DNA from: an uncultured Sutterella sp.
GTDB lineage: Bacteria; Pseudomonadota; Gammaproteobacteria; Burkholderiales; Burkholderiaceae_F
Assembly (NCBI GenBank): GCA_902463725.1
Contig: CABQGK010000002.1
Location: 1-64,000 of the forward strand
Reading direction: 5' to 3'
Length of the DNA: 64,000 bases
In this document: piece by piece, positions 29,486 through 39,090 of the stretch
How the letters are laid out: the number at the start of each line of letters is the position of its first letter
Position numbering within the stretch: position 1 is the stretch's first letter
Notes under the pieces: model-generated
Databases searched by the model: none
Seen by the model: only the letters and a program-made list of their open reading frames with translations
Told to the model about the DNA's origin: nothing
Program-made: the position numbers and the translations under genes

Positions 29486-29500
29486 GCACCAGAAAAGTGC
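29486..29500. promoter_or_regulatory. NtrC-binding site, promoter-distal
   Basis: GCACCAGAAAAGTGC also fits GCAC-N7-GTGC. It is centred exactly 30 bp from the first site, about three helical turns, so two NtrC dimers would sit on the same face of the DNA. It is one base from the hemW stop codon. The two sites together could also fold as a hairpin in the hemW transcript. Confidence 0.78.
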
Positions 29501-29501
29501 A

Positions 29502-30671
29502 TCAAAGAAACGCTTCTTGTACGTCGGAGAGAAACCGCAGGCCGCGCTCGGTGGTTGCAATGCGGCTTGGATCATTCACGAGGAGGCCCTCGGCGCGAAG
29601 CCGCTCGAGCACAGGGCTAATCGTGCTGAGGGCAAGTCCCGTTCGCGATTCAAAAAGCGCAGCCTCCACCCCATCGACCAATCTGAGCGCATTGAGCATG
29701 AATTCAAAGGGCCGCTCAGTCTCCCCTACCCAATGCTCCTCTTCAGCACCGCTCCCCGAGCGCTGCACAGCTTCAAGGTAGCGCTTTGGCGCGGCGATAT
29801 TTCGAATGCGCAGCACCCCTTGAGCATTACTGAGCTTAGCGTGAGCCCCTGCACCGATTGCGAGGTAGTCGCCGTAAGTCCAGTAGTTGAGGTTATGGCG
29901 GCAGAGCATGCCGCGGCGAGCGTAGCCCGAGACTTCGTAGTGTTGGTAGCCCGCCTCCGCTAGGCGAGCCTGCACCAAATCAGTCATATCGGCAAGTGTA
30001 TCCACGTCGGGTAGCCCTGCGGGGAGACGTTTTGCAAAGGCGGTGCCCTCTTCGATGGTGAGCTGATAGAGCGAGAGGTGCGCAACGCCAAAGGCTGTCA
30101 CCGCAGTGAGCGTGTCGCTGAGCTCAGCGAGCGTCTCATTGGGTAGCCCAAACATCAAGTCGAGGTTGACGCGATCAAAGTGGCGCATTGCCACATCAAT
30201 CGCAGCACGCGCCTCTTGCGCTGTATGAATGCGTCCGAGCACACGAAGCTGTTCATCGCTCAAGCTCTGAATCCCGAGCGAAATACGATTCACCCCCGCG
30301 GCGCGGTATGCCGCAAAGCGGCTCGCCTCTACGGTGCCTGGATTGGCCTCAAGGGTGATTTCCGCATTGGGCGCAAAGCCCAGCGTGCGCGAGACCGCCT
30401 CAAGAAGCCTTTCGACACTCTCTGCGCTCATGAGGCTCGGCGTGCCGCCCCCAATAAAGAGCGTTTCAATGGGGCGCGATTGGGCGAGCGGCGCACGACG
30501 CACAAGCTCGGCGATAAGCGCATCGAGATAAGCGCTCTCCCCTTCCTCTGCGCTACGCGTTAGCAGCGCATGCGAATTAAAGTCACAGTAAGGACACTTG
30601 CGCACGCACCATGGCCAATGCACATAAAGCGACAGGGGGATCTGTGCGCTTGCAATCGCAGCTTCACTCAT
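29502..30671 (-). CDS. hemW: Radical SAM haem chaperone HemW
   Basis: The 389-residue protein is HemN-like. HemW inserts haem into membrane respiratory enzymes and does not act as a coproporphyrinogen oxidase. It has CVRKCPYCDF with the CxxxCxxC cluster motif, IETLFIGGGTPSLM, EANPGT, GVNRISLGIQS, NLDLMFGLPNE and the HemW C-terminal domain (YWTYGDYLAIGAGAH). It is last in rph-rdgB-hemW, only five bases after rdgB. Confidence 0.95.
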   Translation of the reverse strand: MSEAAIASAQIPLSLYVHWPWCVRKCPYCDFNSHALLTRSAEEGESAYLDALIAELVRRAPLAQSRPIETLFIGGGTPSLMSAESVERLLEAVSRTLGFAPNAEITLEANPGTVEASRFAAYRAAGVNRISLGIQSLSDEQLRVLGRIHTAQEARAAIDVAMRHFDRVNLDLMFGLPNETLAELSDTLTAVTAFGVAHLSLYQLTIEEGTAFAKRLPAGLPDVDTLADMTDLVQARLAEAGYQHYEVSGYARRGMLCRHNLNYWTYGDYLAIGAGAHAKLSNAQGVLRIRNIAAPKRYLEAVQRSGSGAEEEHWVGETERPFEFMLNALRLVDGVEAALFESRTGLALSTISPVLERLRAEGLLVNDPSRIATTERGLRFLSDVQEAFL

Positions 30672-30676
30672 GGGTA

Positions 30677-31276
30677 TTACCAGCCCCAGCTCTCGCGAAT
30701 GAGTGCACGTAGCTTAACAAGAGCCTGCCCACGGTGGCTGATACGATTCTTTTCTTCGGCGCTGAGCTCTGCAGCGGTCTTACCCAAATCGGGCAAGTAG
30801 AAATAGGGGTCATAGCCAAAGCCGCCCTCGCCCGCGGGCACATCCCGGATTTCGCCAAACCAGCGGCCTTCGGCAATGAGTGGCTCGGGGTCTTCAGCGC
30901 TACGCACAGCAACGAGCACGCACATGTAATGGGCACGACGGTTAGCAATGCCCGCGAGTTTCTCAACGAGCAGACGGTTGTTTGCTGCGTCGTCCGAGGG
31001 CTCTCCAGCAAAGCGCGCAGAGTGCACCCCAGGCATGCCGCCCAACGCATCGACACAGACGCCCGAATCATCGGCCATCGCGGGAAGGCCCGTGGTAGCG
31101 GCCGCATGTCGCGCCTTGGCGAGGCAGTTTTCAATAAACGTGCCATAGGGCTCTGGACAAGCTGAAACCCCTAAAGCCCCCTGATTGATGACGGTAACAC
31201 CAGCCTCGGCAAACATCGCCTGAAATTCACGTAGCTTGCCTTTATTGTTTGACGCCAGCACGAGTTGCTTACCCAT
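30677..31276 (-). CDS. rdgB: dITP/XTP pyrophosphatase (RdgB/HAM1)
   Basis: It removes non-canonical purine triphosphates (ITP, dITP, XTP) from the nucleotide pool. The 199 residues show the family signature: ASNNKGKLREFQ, SFIENCLAKARHAA-like FIENCLAKARHAA, ADDSGVCVDALGGMPGVHSARFAG, GEGGFGYDPYF, and the C-terminal SHRGQAL. It begins two bases after the rph stop and ends five bases before hemW, so it sits inside a tight operon. Confidence 0.97.
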   Translation of the reverse strand: MGKQLVLASNNKGKLREFQAMFAEAGVTVINQGALGVSACPEPYGTFIENCLAKARHAAATTGLPAMADDSGVCVDALGGMPGVHSARFAGEPSDDAANNRLLVEKLAGIANRRAHYMCVLVAVRSAEDPEPLIAEGRWFGEIRDVPAGEGGFGYDPYFYLPDLGKTAAELSAEEKNRISHRGQALVKLRALIRESWGW

Positions 31277-31278
31277 GG

Positions 31279-32010
31279 TTATTTCTCCAGAAGCGCCGCG
31301 CGCTGCGCAGCCATAATCTCACGATTGCCTTTTTCGGCGAGCGCGAGCAATTCGTTGAGTTCTGCGCGGCTAAAGGGCGCGCCCTCCGCCGTGCCTTGAA
31401 TTTCGACAAAAGCACCCTCGCCCGTCATGACCACATTCATATCTGTGTCGCCTTGGCTATCTTCCAAATAATTGAGGTCCAAGCGTGCGACATGCTCATT
31501 CATGCCAACAGAGACCGCGCTCACTTGCGAGAGGATCGGATCCTCGGCGATATGCCCCTCGCGTAGCATCCAGTTCACGGCGTCTCGAAGCGCCACCCAA
31601 GCCCCCGTAATCGAAGCGCAACGCGTGCCTCCGTCGGCCTGAAGTACGTCGCAGTCGATCTGAATCGTCCAGCCATCGATCCGCTTACGGTCAACGATGG
31701 CACGTAGGCTACGTCCAATCAAGCGCTGAATTTCCTGCGTACGACCCGACTGCTTGCCGCGAGCAGCTTCACGCTCACAACGTGTTCCAGTTGAACGGGG
31801 TAGCAGTCCGTACTCGGCGGTCACCCACCCTTCACCGCGCCCTTCAAGAAAGCGAGGCACTCCACGGGTGACTGAGGCCGTGCAGAGCACACGGGTATCC
31901 CCCGCGCTCACGAGCACGCTACCTTCTGCGTATTTGGTGTAACCACGGATAAAGGAGAGCGGGCGCAACTCATCATTAGCACGCCCGTCAGCTCGACGAT
32001 TTTCTGACAT
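31279..32010 (-). CDS. rph: Ribonuclease PH
   Basis: The phosphorolytic 3'-to-5' exoribonuclease trims tRNA precursors and helps degrade structured RNA. The family N terminus is clear ([37 protein letters not shown]), followed by [35 protein letters not shown] and [16 protein letters not shown] chose ATG 32010 because the homologous N terminus begins there; an ATG at 32028 is possible and the frame extends further without family match. The 243-residue product is the first gene of rph-rdgB-hemW. Confidence 0.95.
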   Translation of the reverse strand: MSENRRADGRANDELRPLSFIRGYTKYAEGSVLVSAGDTRVLCTASVTRGVPRFLEGRGEGWVTAEYGLLPRSTGTRCEREAARGKQSGRTQEIQRLIGRSLRAIVDRKRIDGWTIQIDCDVLQADGGTRCASITGAWVALRDAVNWMLREGHIAEDPILSQVSAVSVGMNEHVARLDLNYLEDSQGDTDMNVVMTGEGAFVEIQGTAEGAPFSRAELNELLALAEKGNREIMAAQRAALLEK

Positions 32011-32252
32011 AGTTTCGGAATTCCTCATGGGAGCACTCACAGAGAGATTGACCAGCCTCGGGTACGCATACCCTTGAGCTAGCGCGGGCGCCCCTGACAT
32101 TACAAGAAGTTGTGGCTCCGATTCTATCAGCCTCAGCACTAAAACGCGCTCAAGCTTACGCAGACAAAAAATGAGCTCAAAGAGGCACCCCATTTGAGCT
32201 CAAAAAATTTTCAGTGCATGCGTAGCCGTTACACTACGCACACCTCTGCGGT

Positions 32253-33743
32253 TTAGGCCTTCGCCTGAGCTTTCACAAACTCAGCAACAATACGGCCATA
32301 CACTGCGCCGCTCGTCAGCTGAGCGCCGCCAATATAGTTATCGTAGAAGAGACCGCCTGCGGCATTACCGATAGCGAAGAGCCCCTCAATGACACGGTTT
32401 TCCGTATCGAGTACCTGCGCGTTGGTATTGATCAGCGGGCCACCAAACGTTGCCGTCATACCGCCCTGGAACGGCACGATGTAGAACGGTGCCTTTTCAA
32501 TGAGCGGCGCCTTGGTAAGGGTATTGACAGGGCTAAGCGTATCGCGCTTGTTAGCCTTCACGGCATCGTTATAAGTCGCAACCGTTTTGACTAGCACATC
32601 GGCGGGCAAGCCTGCCTTCTTTGCCGCTTCTTCCAATGTCTGCCCTTCATAGACGGGGGCGTTCGTGCGGCGATACGATTCCCAGTCATTGGCCAAAACG
32701 GGAATATCGTGCGCGGTTTGATCCACCACCATATATGCCCAATTCGTTTTTGTCATAGCCGCGACATCACGCGACATCTGCACGTACGTCTGTCCTTCAT
32801 CGGTGAAACGTTCACCTTTTTCATTGACGCAAATACCGTTATTGACGATGTTGAGCGGATTTGCTCCCGTCGGACCATGGATCGGACCGCAGTGGTACTG
32901 GTCAACATTGACAATCTTCGGCGCAAAAGGCAAGGCCAAATTGATATTCTCGCCCGCAATAATGCGAGAACCGCGAATCGGCATCTTTGCGCCCGCGCTA
33001 CCGATGTACTGTGTCACCATAGCCTGATTAGCAGAGAAGCCCCCCGTGGCCAGCACGACGCCGTACTTACTCTTGACTTCCGTTAGCCCTTCAGCAGTCT
33101 TGAGACGAACACCGCAAACATTGCCCTTCTTGGGGTCTGCCAAAAGTTCAACCGCCTTCGTCTTGAAACGCATCTCTACGCCAAGTTGCTTGGCCTTTTC
33201 CATCAATGTGACAACCAACTGACCGCCACCCGGCTTGCGTTCACCAACAACAAGGTGGGCACGCGTGCCCATCGGCCAAACGAGATTGAAACCCGTCTTG
33301 AAATTCACACCACAGAAGTTATGCAGCCACTCAAGGGTCGCATCGGCATTGTCGCAAACAACCTTTGCAAGACGGCGATCTGCTTGACCCTGCGTCACCT
33401 TCATCCAGTCTTCCAAAAAAGCCTCAGGCGTATTTCCCGAAACGCCAGCAGCTTTTTGGAAAGAGGTTTCGCTACCGAGCAAAAAACCTGCAGCGTAGAT
33501 CGTGTTACCTGCTGGCATGGCCATTTTTTCAACGAGCAAGGTCTTTAGCCCCAATTCCGCTGCATGCACAGCACAAACGAGACCCGAACAACCTGCACCG
33601 AGAATCACGAGGTCGTACGTTGCCTTGTCATTTTCTTTGGCGGACTTGGCCTGCGCAACACTAGATTCGAAAACAGCGCCAGCACCCACGGCACCCACGA
33701 GTGCGGCTGATTTGAAGAAATTACGACGGGACGTATTCTGCAT
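32253..33743 (-). CDS. Tat-exported FAD flavoprotein reductase (fumarate reductase/flavocytochrome c-like)
   Basis: The 496-residue protein starts with a twin-arginine signal (SRRNFFKS, hydrophobic stretch, AQA near 32). The FAD dinucleotide fold follows (YDLVILGAGCSGLVCAVHAAE). A central capping domain has NEKGERFTDEG and MSRDV, and the C-terminal FAD segment has GLFAIGNAAGGLFYDNYIGGAQLTSG-like features. It belongs to the wide group of periplasmic flavin reductases acting on fumarate, urocanate, methacrylate or similar acceptors; the substrate cannot be told. It carries no haem motifs (CxxCH), so it needs an external electron donor. AAGGAT precedes the ATG. It lies 146 bases after a second such gene. 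Confidence 0.82.
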   Translation of the reverse strand: MQNTSRRNFFKSAALVGAVGAGAVFESSVAQAKSAKENDKATYDLVILGAGCSGLVCAVHAAELGLKTLLVEKMAMPAGNTIYAAGFLLGSETSFQKAAGVSGNTPEAFLEDWMKVTQGQADRRLAKVVCDNADATLEWLHNFCGVNFKTGFNLVWPMGTRAHLVVGERKPGGGQLVVTLMEKAKQLGVEMRFKTKAVELLADPKKGNVCGVRLKTAEGLTEVKSKYGVVLATGGFSANQAMVTQYIGSAGAKMPIRGSRIIAGENINLALPFAPKIVNVDQYHCGPIHGPTGANPLNIVNNGICVNEKGERFTDEGQTYVQMSRDVAAMTKTNWAYMVVDQTAHDIPVLANDWESYRRTNAPVYEGQTLEEAAKKAGLPADVLVKTVATYNDAVKANKRDTLSPVNTLTKAPLIEKAPFYIVPFQGGMTATFGGPLINTNAQVLDTENRVIEGLFAIGNAAGGLFYDNYIGGAQLTSGAVYGRIVAEFVKAQAKA

Positions 33744-33889
33744 AGCAACATCCTTACAAAAAGCGGTCTTGAAGTTACTGGCTTTCAAAAAGCCTCTACG
33801 CGACTCACTTTAAGCACCCCCTCACAAGGGCTCAACACGCATTGGTATCTTGACAACGCAATGCAGTTGTGCTAGCAGACCAACCTCGC

Positions 33890-35455
33890 TTAGGGCTTAG
33901 ACTTGGTGAGAATGTCTAACCCCGCAATACGTCCAAAAGTAAGCGCATCGGCGACCCCATTACCACCAATACGGTTTTCTCCATGTACATTTCCCGTTGT
34001 CTCACCTGCCGCCCATAGCCCTGGCACAGGGGTGCCGTCCTCTTTTAGCACCCGAGCCTCTGGGGAAATCACGATTCCGCCCATCGTGCTATGAATTGTC
34101 AGGTGGATACGCGACGCCCAAAAGGGAGGCTCCGCGATCGGGCTACAGGCTGTACGGGCACATTTTCCCTGCTTTTTTTCAACCTCAACGTTAAAGGCCT
34201 TGACCGTCTCAGTAAGCGTGGCCGGATCTAAACCCATTCTGCGCGCCAATCCTTCGAGACTTTCATCCCTAATCACATCGCCTGTTTGCAGGCCCCGATA
34301 GACATCCTTTTGACTCACCATATCCATCGCGCTCACCGCACGCTGATCCGTGATTACGCAAACGCTACCCGCTGGCTCATTGAGCACAGCGCGACTCAAT
34401 CGATCACGCGGAGAATCTTCATCAATGAAGCGTTGTCCATAGCGATTAACCATGATCGCACGTCCCGCATCAAGATCGAGCCGTACGGCAAAGTTTCTCC
34501 CAGCAGGTGCGCCAGGCACCAACTGGATAAAAGACATGCCCGTCAATACCGCGCCTACTTTTTCAGCCGCGAAAAGCATCTCTCCCGTATTCCCTGGGCC
34601 ACTGTCCGTGCTCATGCCGCTTAGCCGAGGCGCGTAACGCGCAATCAGCGTCGGATTTGCCGTAAATCCACCCGAAGCAATCACCACGCCCTTGCGTGCC
34701 AAAAATTGGACACGCTCAAAGTCACTACTCTGCGCTGAGGAGGCGTTTTTAGCGACTGTCACAGAAGAAGTTCCATCAAGCGAGACATAGCCAAAGATGG
34801 CTGCCCGTTCGCTCTCGCCATGGCTGGCGAAATGCCAAGCAGACGTCTTCTGGCGTTGGGCCACAACGCCATTGACACGCCCCTGTGCATCCGTCAGTAG
34901 CGCAACAACGGGTGTGTTCGTCAGGATTGTTCCTCCGTGTTTCCAGACCGTCGCTGAAAGCGTACGAATATAGGCCTGCCCTCGGGGCAACAGTGGCTTG
35001 TGACCGCGTTGCCACTCAGCTCCCCAGGTCGTCTGCATCTGCGGGAGAAACCGCACGCCTAGCCCCTCAAGCCAATGTAGCGTGGGTAATGCCTGCTCTG
35101 TAAAGCGCCGTACAACCGCGGGCGTGTTGTAGCCGCCGCCCGAGGCCATCATCTGCTCATAGTGCCACTCGGGCGAGTCAGAAATGCCCATCTGCTTTTG
35201 GCGCTCAGGATCCGCCGCGTTAAACAGACCGCTCGCGCGAAGCGTATTGCCGCCAATCGTGGGCATTTTTTCTAGCACCAGCACAGACAATCCGCCTTCT
35301 GCAACGGTGGCTGCGGCCGAGAGTCCTGCGCCTCCCGCCCCGACCACGATAACATCGTAGGTTGTCGCAGCGGCAGCTGAGTGTACCGTCAGCACTAGCA
35401 TCAACAACGCGGCAAGTAGCCACCTTGCCGCTCTTTTTGCAAAGTGAACTACCAT
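33890..35455 (-). CDS. Sec-exported FAD flavoprotein reductase (fumarate reductase-like)
   Basis: The 521-residue protein has a Sec-type signal (about 1-30, ending HSAAAA). Then come YDVIVVGAGGAGLSAAATVAE (FAD fold), IGGNTLRASG, the capping domain with NRYGQRFIDEDSPRDRLSRA and the C-terminal FAD motif AAGETTGNVHGENRIGGNG. The last motif is closer to true fumarate reductase than that of its neighbour. Like the neighbour it lacks CxxCH motifs. Its start overlaps the response regulator stop by seven bases, so sensor, regulator and reductase are one operon. Substrate unknown. Confidence 0.85.
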   Translation of the reverse strand: MVVHFAKRAARWLLAALLMLVLTVHSAAAATTYDVIVVGAGGAGLSAAATVAEGGLSVLVLEKMPTIGGNTLRASGLFNAADPERQKQMGISDSPEWHYEQMMASGGGYNTPAVVRRFTEQALPTLHWLEGLGVRFLPQMQTTWGAEWQRGHKPLLPRGQAYIRTLSATVWKHGGTILTNTPVVALLTDAQGRVNGVVAQRQKTSAWHFASHGESERAAIFGYVSLDGTSSVTVAKNASSAQSSDFERVQFLARKGVVIASGGFTANPTLIARYAPRLSGMSTDSGPGNTGEMLFAAEKVGAVLTGMSFIQLVPGAPAGRNFAVRLDLDAGRAIMVNRYGQRFIDEDSPRDRLSRAVLNEPAGSVCVITDQRAVSAMDMVSQKDVYRGLQTGDVIRDESLEGLARRMGLDPATLTETVKAFNVEVEKKQGKCARTACSPIAEPPFWASRIHLTIHSTMGGIVISPEARVLKEDGTPVPGLWAAGETTGNVHGENRIGGNGVADALTFGRIAGLDILTKSKP

Positions 35456-36081
35456 GTTTTCTGCTCCCTGAGGCGCTCTATTTCTCTCAGAAAATCCGAG
35501 ATTTCCACTGCGTTCTGAACATCTAATTTGGCAAAAATGGATGCTCGACGACTGCGAACCGTGTCCTCACTTAACGCCAGGACCTCGGCAATGTGGCGGT
35601 TCGGGAGTCCCTTGCCGATGAGCTCCGCTGTTCGTTTCTCTGCCTCAGTCAACGTCATCCAAATTTTGTTTAGACGGTCAAGATCACGCTGAAGCGCCCG
35701 ACGTGTGGTGTGCAGGGCAGAGGCACGTTGCAACACCCGAACGAGCTCTTCTGCTTCAGGCGGCTTCACCAAAAAGTCTACAGCCCCGTCATGCACAGCT
35801 TGTACGGCCATTTTGATGTCACCGTGCGCGCTTAAAAACACCACGGGTAGATCATTGCCGACGTTTTTCAAACGCCGTTGCAACTCAAGCCCTGACATTT
35901 CCGGCATACGCACATCCAACAAGAGACATCCCTCTCGTTCTCGAGCATCGCTCTCTAAAAACGCGGCAGCGCTTGGGTAGCAAACAACCTCTAAACCAGC
36001 CATTTCCAGCATGAACCTCAAAGACTCGAGCACCACGGGATCATCGTCAACTAAACGAATCAATGGGGGTCGCTTTAGCAT
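35449..36081 (-). CDS. LuxR-type response regulator (TtrR/FixJ-like)
   Basis: The 210-residue protein has a receiver domain (VDDDPVVLES; phosphoacceptor in LLLDVRMPEMSGLE; FLVKPPEA with the conserved Lys) and a C-terminal LuxR helix-turn-helix (LTEAEKRTAELIGKGLPNRH). It overlaps the sensor kinase gene upstream and the flavoprotein gene downstream by seven bases each, so it almost certainly controls this operon in response to the adjacent sensor. Confidence 0.92.
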   Translation of the reverse strand: MLKRPPLIRLVDDDPVVLESLRFMLEMAGLEVVCYPSAAAFLESDAREREGCLLLDVRMPEMSGLELQRRLKNVGNDLPVVFLSAHGDIKMAVQAVHDGAVDFLVKPPEAEELVRVLQRASALHTTRRALQRDLDRLNKIWMTLTEAEKRTAELIGKGLPNRHIAEVLALSEDTVRSRRASIFAKLDVQNAVEISDFLREIERLREQKTW

Positions 36082-37901
36082 GTCGGCTCCTTGTTATTTT
36101 CTTGAGGCATGGCCAACGGCAGCACCAATTTGGCTATGATTCCCGAAGGTTGGTTTCGCTCGAACTTCAAATGTCCCCCATGGGCTTCAGCGATCGACGC
36201 TGCAATCGACAGCCCGAATCCCATCCCATCTTTCGAGGCACTGCGTGTGATACGGCCAAGCGCCTCAAACACCTCTTGGCTCACGGGCGGCGCGTGGTCA
36301 GCCACGGCAATGGCAATATCACCGTCATCACTAGGGACTGCAAACACCTCGAGCGGCGTGGCGTTTTCCATCGTCTCTTGCGCACGAGCGGCATTCTTCA
36401 AGAAATTCACAATCACGAGCTCCAGTTCGAGCATATTCCCTTGCACGCGCCACTCTGGCGAGATAGCCCTCACTGTCACACCAGGATGCGCGGCAGAGCT
36501 CCCTGCGTGTTGCACAGACTGTTGAATCAGCTCAGACACTGGCACGATCTCCCGATCTGCTCGCTCCTTTCTGCCAACCGCACGAACGCGTTCAACGATG
36601 TCAGCTGCGCGATGCGCTTCACGTTCAACTCGCTGCAAAACGTAGCGCATTTTTTCCTTATCCACTCTGTCGCTCTCGAGCATCATGCGAAGCCCAGAGA
36701 TGAAATTAGAAATGATCGTGAGAGGCTGTTTGATTTCGTGCGCAAACATACTTGAGAGCTGTGACACCATCCCCGCTCGTTCGACCAAATCGAGCCGCTC
36801 TCGGCTTTCTTGTAGCGCTTCGGCCGCCTGTTGCCGTGCAGTTTCTTCGCGCTTCAGCTGTAGCGTACGTCTAGTAAGTAGTCTGTTGACTCGAGCAATA
36901 TGCACCAAAAGCGCCAATAGTGCCGCAATAGCCAAGGAAATTTCGGTCTTCCAACGCTCAGCCAAGGCCATGAGCGAATTGTCTCGTAAGTACTGCCAAG
37001 GGCCAATTCTGAGATTTTTCAAAAGCTCTTGCACGGCCTTCATGCGGTTGTTAGAAACCCAGTCGTAGCCGAGTGAGTTTGGTGGTAGCGTCAAGAGCGC
37101 CACCGTTACTTCGCGCACAAGATTCGGTTGGGCACGCTCAGTCGAGGCAAAGACAAGATCAGGGTAAAGCGCCGTCGAGCGCATACAGCCATCGGGAGAA
37201 TCAGGAAGCTGCCTACCCACGACTCTCAACTCCCCAGCCGCCAGCGTTCCGCTATGAACTGCTTGCTCCAGTTCGCAAGTCGACAAAACTCCGACTGCCA
37301 CTTGGCCCGCCGCGACCAATGACACCACATCAGGAAAATTCCACTCCGTAAAGGTGACCTCAGAAAAGAAGTGCTCATAGTCGTAGCCTGACCTCTGAAT
37401 CTCCCCCATCGCAATCTGCCAGCCTTCAAAGGACCAAGGTACAGTCGCGGCGGCACTTTTGCCTTTCAGATCAGCCAGTGTTTTTAGCGCAGAGTCACTT
37501 TTGACAACGAACACCGACCCCAGTGTCTCGCTGACCTGACTGTTGTGACTGCGACGCAGCGTTGCAATCTGCTCAAGCCCTGCTTCAGGCACCATCAACA
37601 TGTTGCCGCTCGAAAGGATGAGAAAGTCGTTAGCGTTGAGTAGCGCTGGATTGGTCGCTGCTGAAGCAGGCAACTCCCTTGTAACAAAGCGATAGTGAGG
37701 CAGAACAGCTTTCAGTGCCTCGATGAGCGGTGTATAGGTGTAGATGTAAAAAGCTGGTGTAAAGGTATCGATCAAGCCAACCGTAACCGTCGGGCGTAAA
37801 TCTGTTGCGTCCTCTGGCGCGTGCTCTTGAGCAGCAATGACCGATGCCCAGCTCGCAACCAGTAGCAGGATCATCCGTGTGAGAGCATGTTTGCATTGCA
37901 T
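36075..37901 (-). CDS. Histidine kinase with PhnD-like periplasmic domain (TtrS-like)
   Basis: The 608-residue sensor has a signal peptide (about 1-24). A periplasmic domain of the phosphonate-binding PhnD type follows (about 38-300; VTVGLIDTFTPAFYIYTYTPLIEALK, TLADLKGKSAAATVPWSFEGW in separate parts of the fold). A single membrane helix lies near 320-340, then a coiled coil. The HisKA motif is FAHEIKQPLTIIS, and the ATPase part has NFLKNAARAQE and GMGFGLSIAAS. The arrangement is that of TtrS, the tetrathionate sensor, but TtrS-like proteins sense various acceptors. The neighbouring flavoproteins suggest that the acceptor they reduce is the ligand. It is the first gene of the operon. Confidence 0.85.
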   Translation of the reverse strand: MQCKHALTRMILLLVASWASVIAAQEHAPEDATDLRPTVTVGLIDTFTPAFYIYTYTPLIEALKAVLPHYRFVTRELPASAATNPALLNANDFLILSSGNMLMVPEAGLEQIATLRRSHNSQVSETLGSVFVVKSDSALKTLADLKGKSAAATVPWSFEGWQIAMGEIQRSGYDYEHFFSEVTFTEWNFPDVVSLVAAGQVAVGVLSTCELEQAVHSGTLAAGELRVVGRQLPDSPDGCMRSTALYPDLVFASTERAQPNLVREVTVALLTLPPNSLGYDWVSNNRMKAVQELLKNLRIGPWQYLRDNSLMALAERWKTEISLAIAALLALLVHIARVNRLLTRRTLQLKREETARQQAAEALQESRERLDLVERAGMVSQLSSMFAHEIKQPLTIISNFISGLRMMLESDRVDKEKMRYVLQRVEREAHRAADIVERVRAVGRKERADREIVPVSELIQQSVQHAGSSAAHPGVTVRAISPEWRVQGNMLELELVIVNFLKNAARAQETMENATPLEVFAVPSDDGDIAIAVADHAPPVSQEVFEALGRITRSASKDGMGFGLSIAASIAEAHGGHLKFERNQPSGIIAKLVLPLAMPQENNKEPTC

Positions 37902-38178
37902 GGTGCATTGGCCTCATTAGCGCAACCACGTGGGCATATCAGAGCTGCCGCCACGTGTGGAGCCGAATTCAGATTTAGAGTCTGTCCAAGTATTGCCGAG
38001 CCAACACCTAGCGTCAAGCGGTGCCGCTCGTGGTACAAAGAAAAAAGCCTGTGTGTCTCTCATGCAACGCCATCGACTGCGCGCTAAAATGAGCGCCCCG
38101 CCTGTTGCAGCCATCTCTACTTATTCTGCTCTGCAACGCGGTGTCTTCACCAAACCTTTTAATAAGGATGCTTGAATC

Positions 38179-39078
38179 ATGGCCGTTTATTCCATGACAG
38201 GCTACGCCGTAGCGAGTGCTGCCACGCTGTTGGGCACCGTTACGCTTGAGAGCCGCTCTGTTAATTCTCGCTTTCTCGATCTCACATTACGCCTCGCGGA
38301 AGATCTTCGCTTCACCGAACCGATGCTGCGCGAGACGCTGCAGAAAAACATTGCTCGCGGTAAGGTTGAAATTCGCGCCAATCTCGTGCCTGACGAAAAC
38401 ACGGCACCCGCCACGATTAACACAGCACTTCTTGAGCGTATTGCACGCCTGCAAAACACCGTGCTTGAGCACATGCCCAACGCAAGCGCGCTCTCCGTCT
38501 CTGATCTGATGCATATGCCTGGCGTGGTGGTCTCTGCTGCGCCCGACGAAGATAAGCTTGAAGCGGAAATCCACGCACTCATTCTCACGCTACTCGACGC
38601 ATTTAAGGCCTCACGCGAGCGCGAAGGGCGTGCTTTGACCAACATCCTCTTAGCGAACTGTGACCAGATTGAAGCCCACGTGAACGCGCTTCAGGCTGAG
38701 TTGCCCACCATTCTCTCGCACCTGCAGAACAAACTCGAAGAGCGTCTCGAAGAGGCTCTGAGCGGACTGCTTGCCGAAAAGAGCGCGCTCACCAAAGATG
38801 AAGTGGCCGAGCGTATTCGTCAAGAAGTCACCCTCTATGCGGTACGCATGGATGTGGAAGAAGAAATGAACCGGCTACTCACGCACGTCGCTGAAGTTCG
38901 CCGCATTCTCAAAGCGGGCGGCGCCGTAGGCCGTCGTCTTGATTTCATCGTTCAGGAAATGAACCGTGAGGCCAATACCCTTGGCTCGAAAGCAAGCGCT
39001 ATTGAAATGACGAACACCGCCCTAGCCCTGAAAGTCGTCATTGAACAGATGCGCGAACAAATTCAAAATCTCGAATAA
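38179..39078 (+). CDS. yicC: YicC/YloC-family endoribonuclease
   Basis: The 299-residue protein shows the family ends: MTGYAVAS at the N terminus, ESRSVNSRFLDLTLRLAEDLR, and RLDFIVQEMNREANTLGSKA near the C terminus, with a long helical middle. E. coli YicC is an RNase reported to act on RNA including the sRNA RyhB. AAGGATG precedes the ATG. It lies directly upstream of gmk (12 bases), a common pairing, and the unit continues to rpoZ. Confidence 0.95.
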   Translation: MAVYSMTGYAVASAATLLGTVTLESRSVNSRFLDLTLRLAEDLRFTEPMLRETLQKNIARGKVEIRANLVPDENTAPATINTALLERIARLQNTVLEHMPNASALSVSDLMHMPGVVVSAAPDEDKLEAEIHALILTLLDAFKASREREGRALTNILLANCDQIEAHVNALQAELPTILSHLQNKLEERLEEALSGLLAEKSALTKDEVAERIRQEVTLYAVRMDVEEEMNRLLTHVAEVRRILKAGGAVGRRLDFIVQEMNREANTLGSKASAIEMTNTALALKVVIEQMREQIQNLE

Positions 39079-39090
39079 GGAGCTTGGCAA

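Noticed and set aside
29456..29500. Reading the glnA-upstream inverted repeat only as a hemW terminator
   Set aside because: There is no U tract, and each arm alone fits the NtrC dyad at a spacing and position fitting the sigma-54 promoter. A secondary hairpin role is kept as a possibility.
32253..35455. Naming either flavoprotein as FrdA or SdhA
   Set aside because: Both are exported and lack the partner Fe-S and membrane subunits; they belong to the periplasmic flavocytochrome c-like group.
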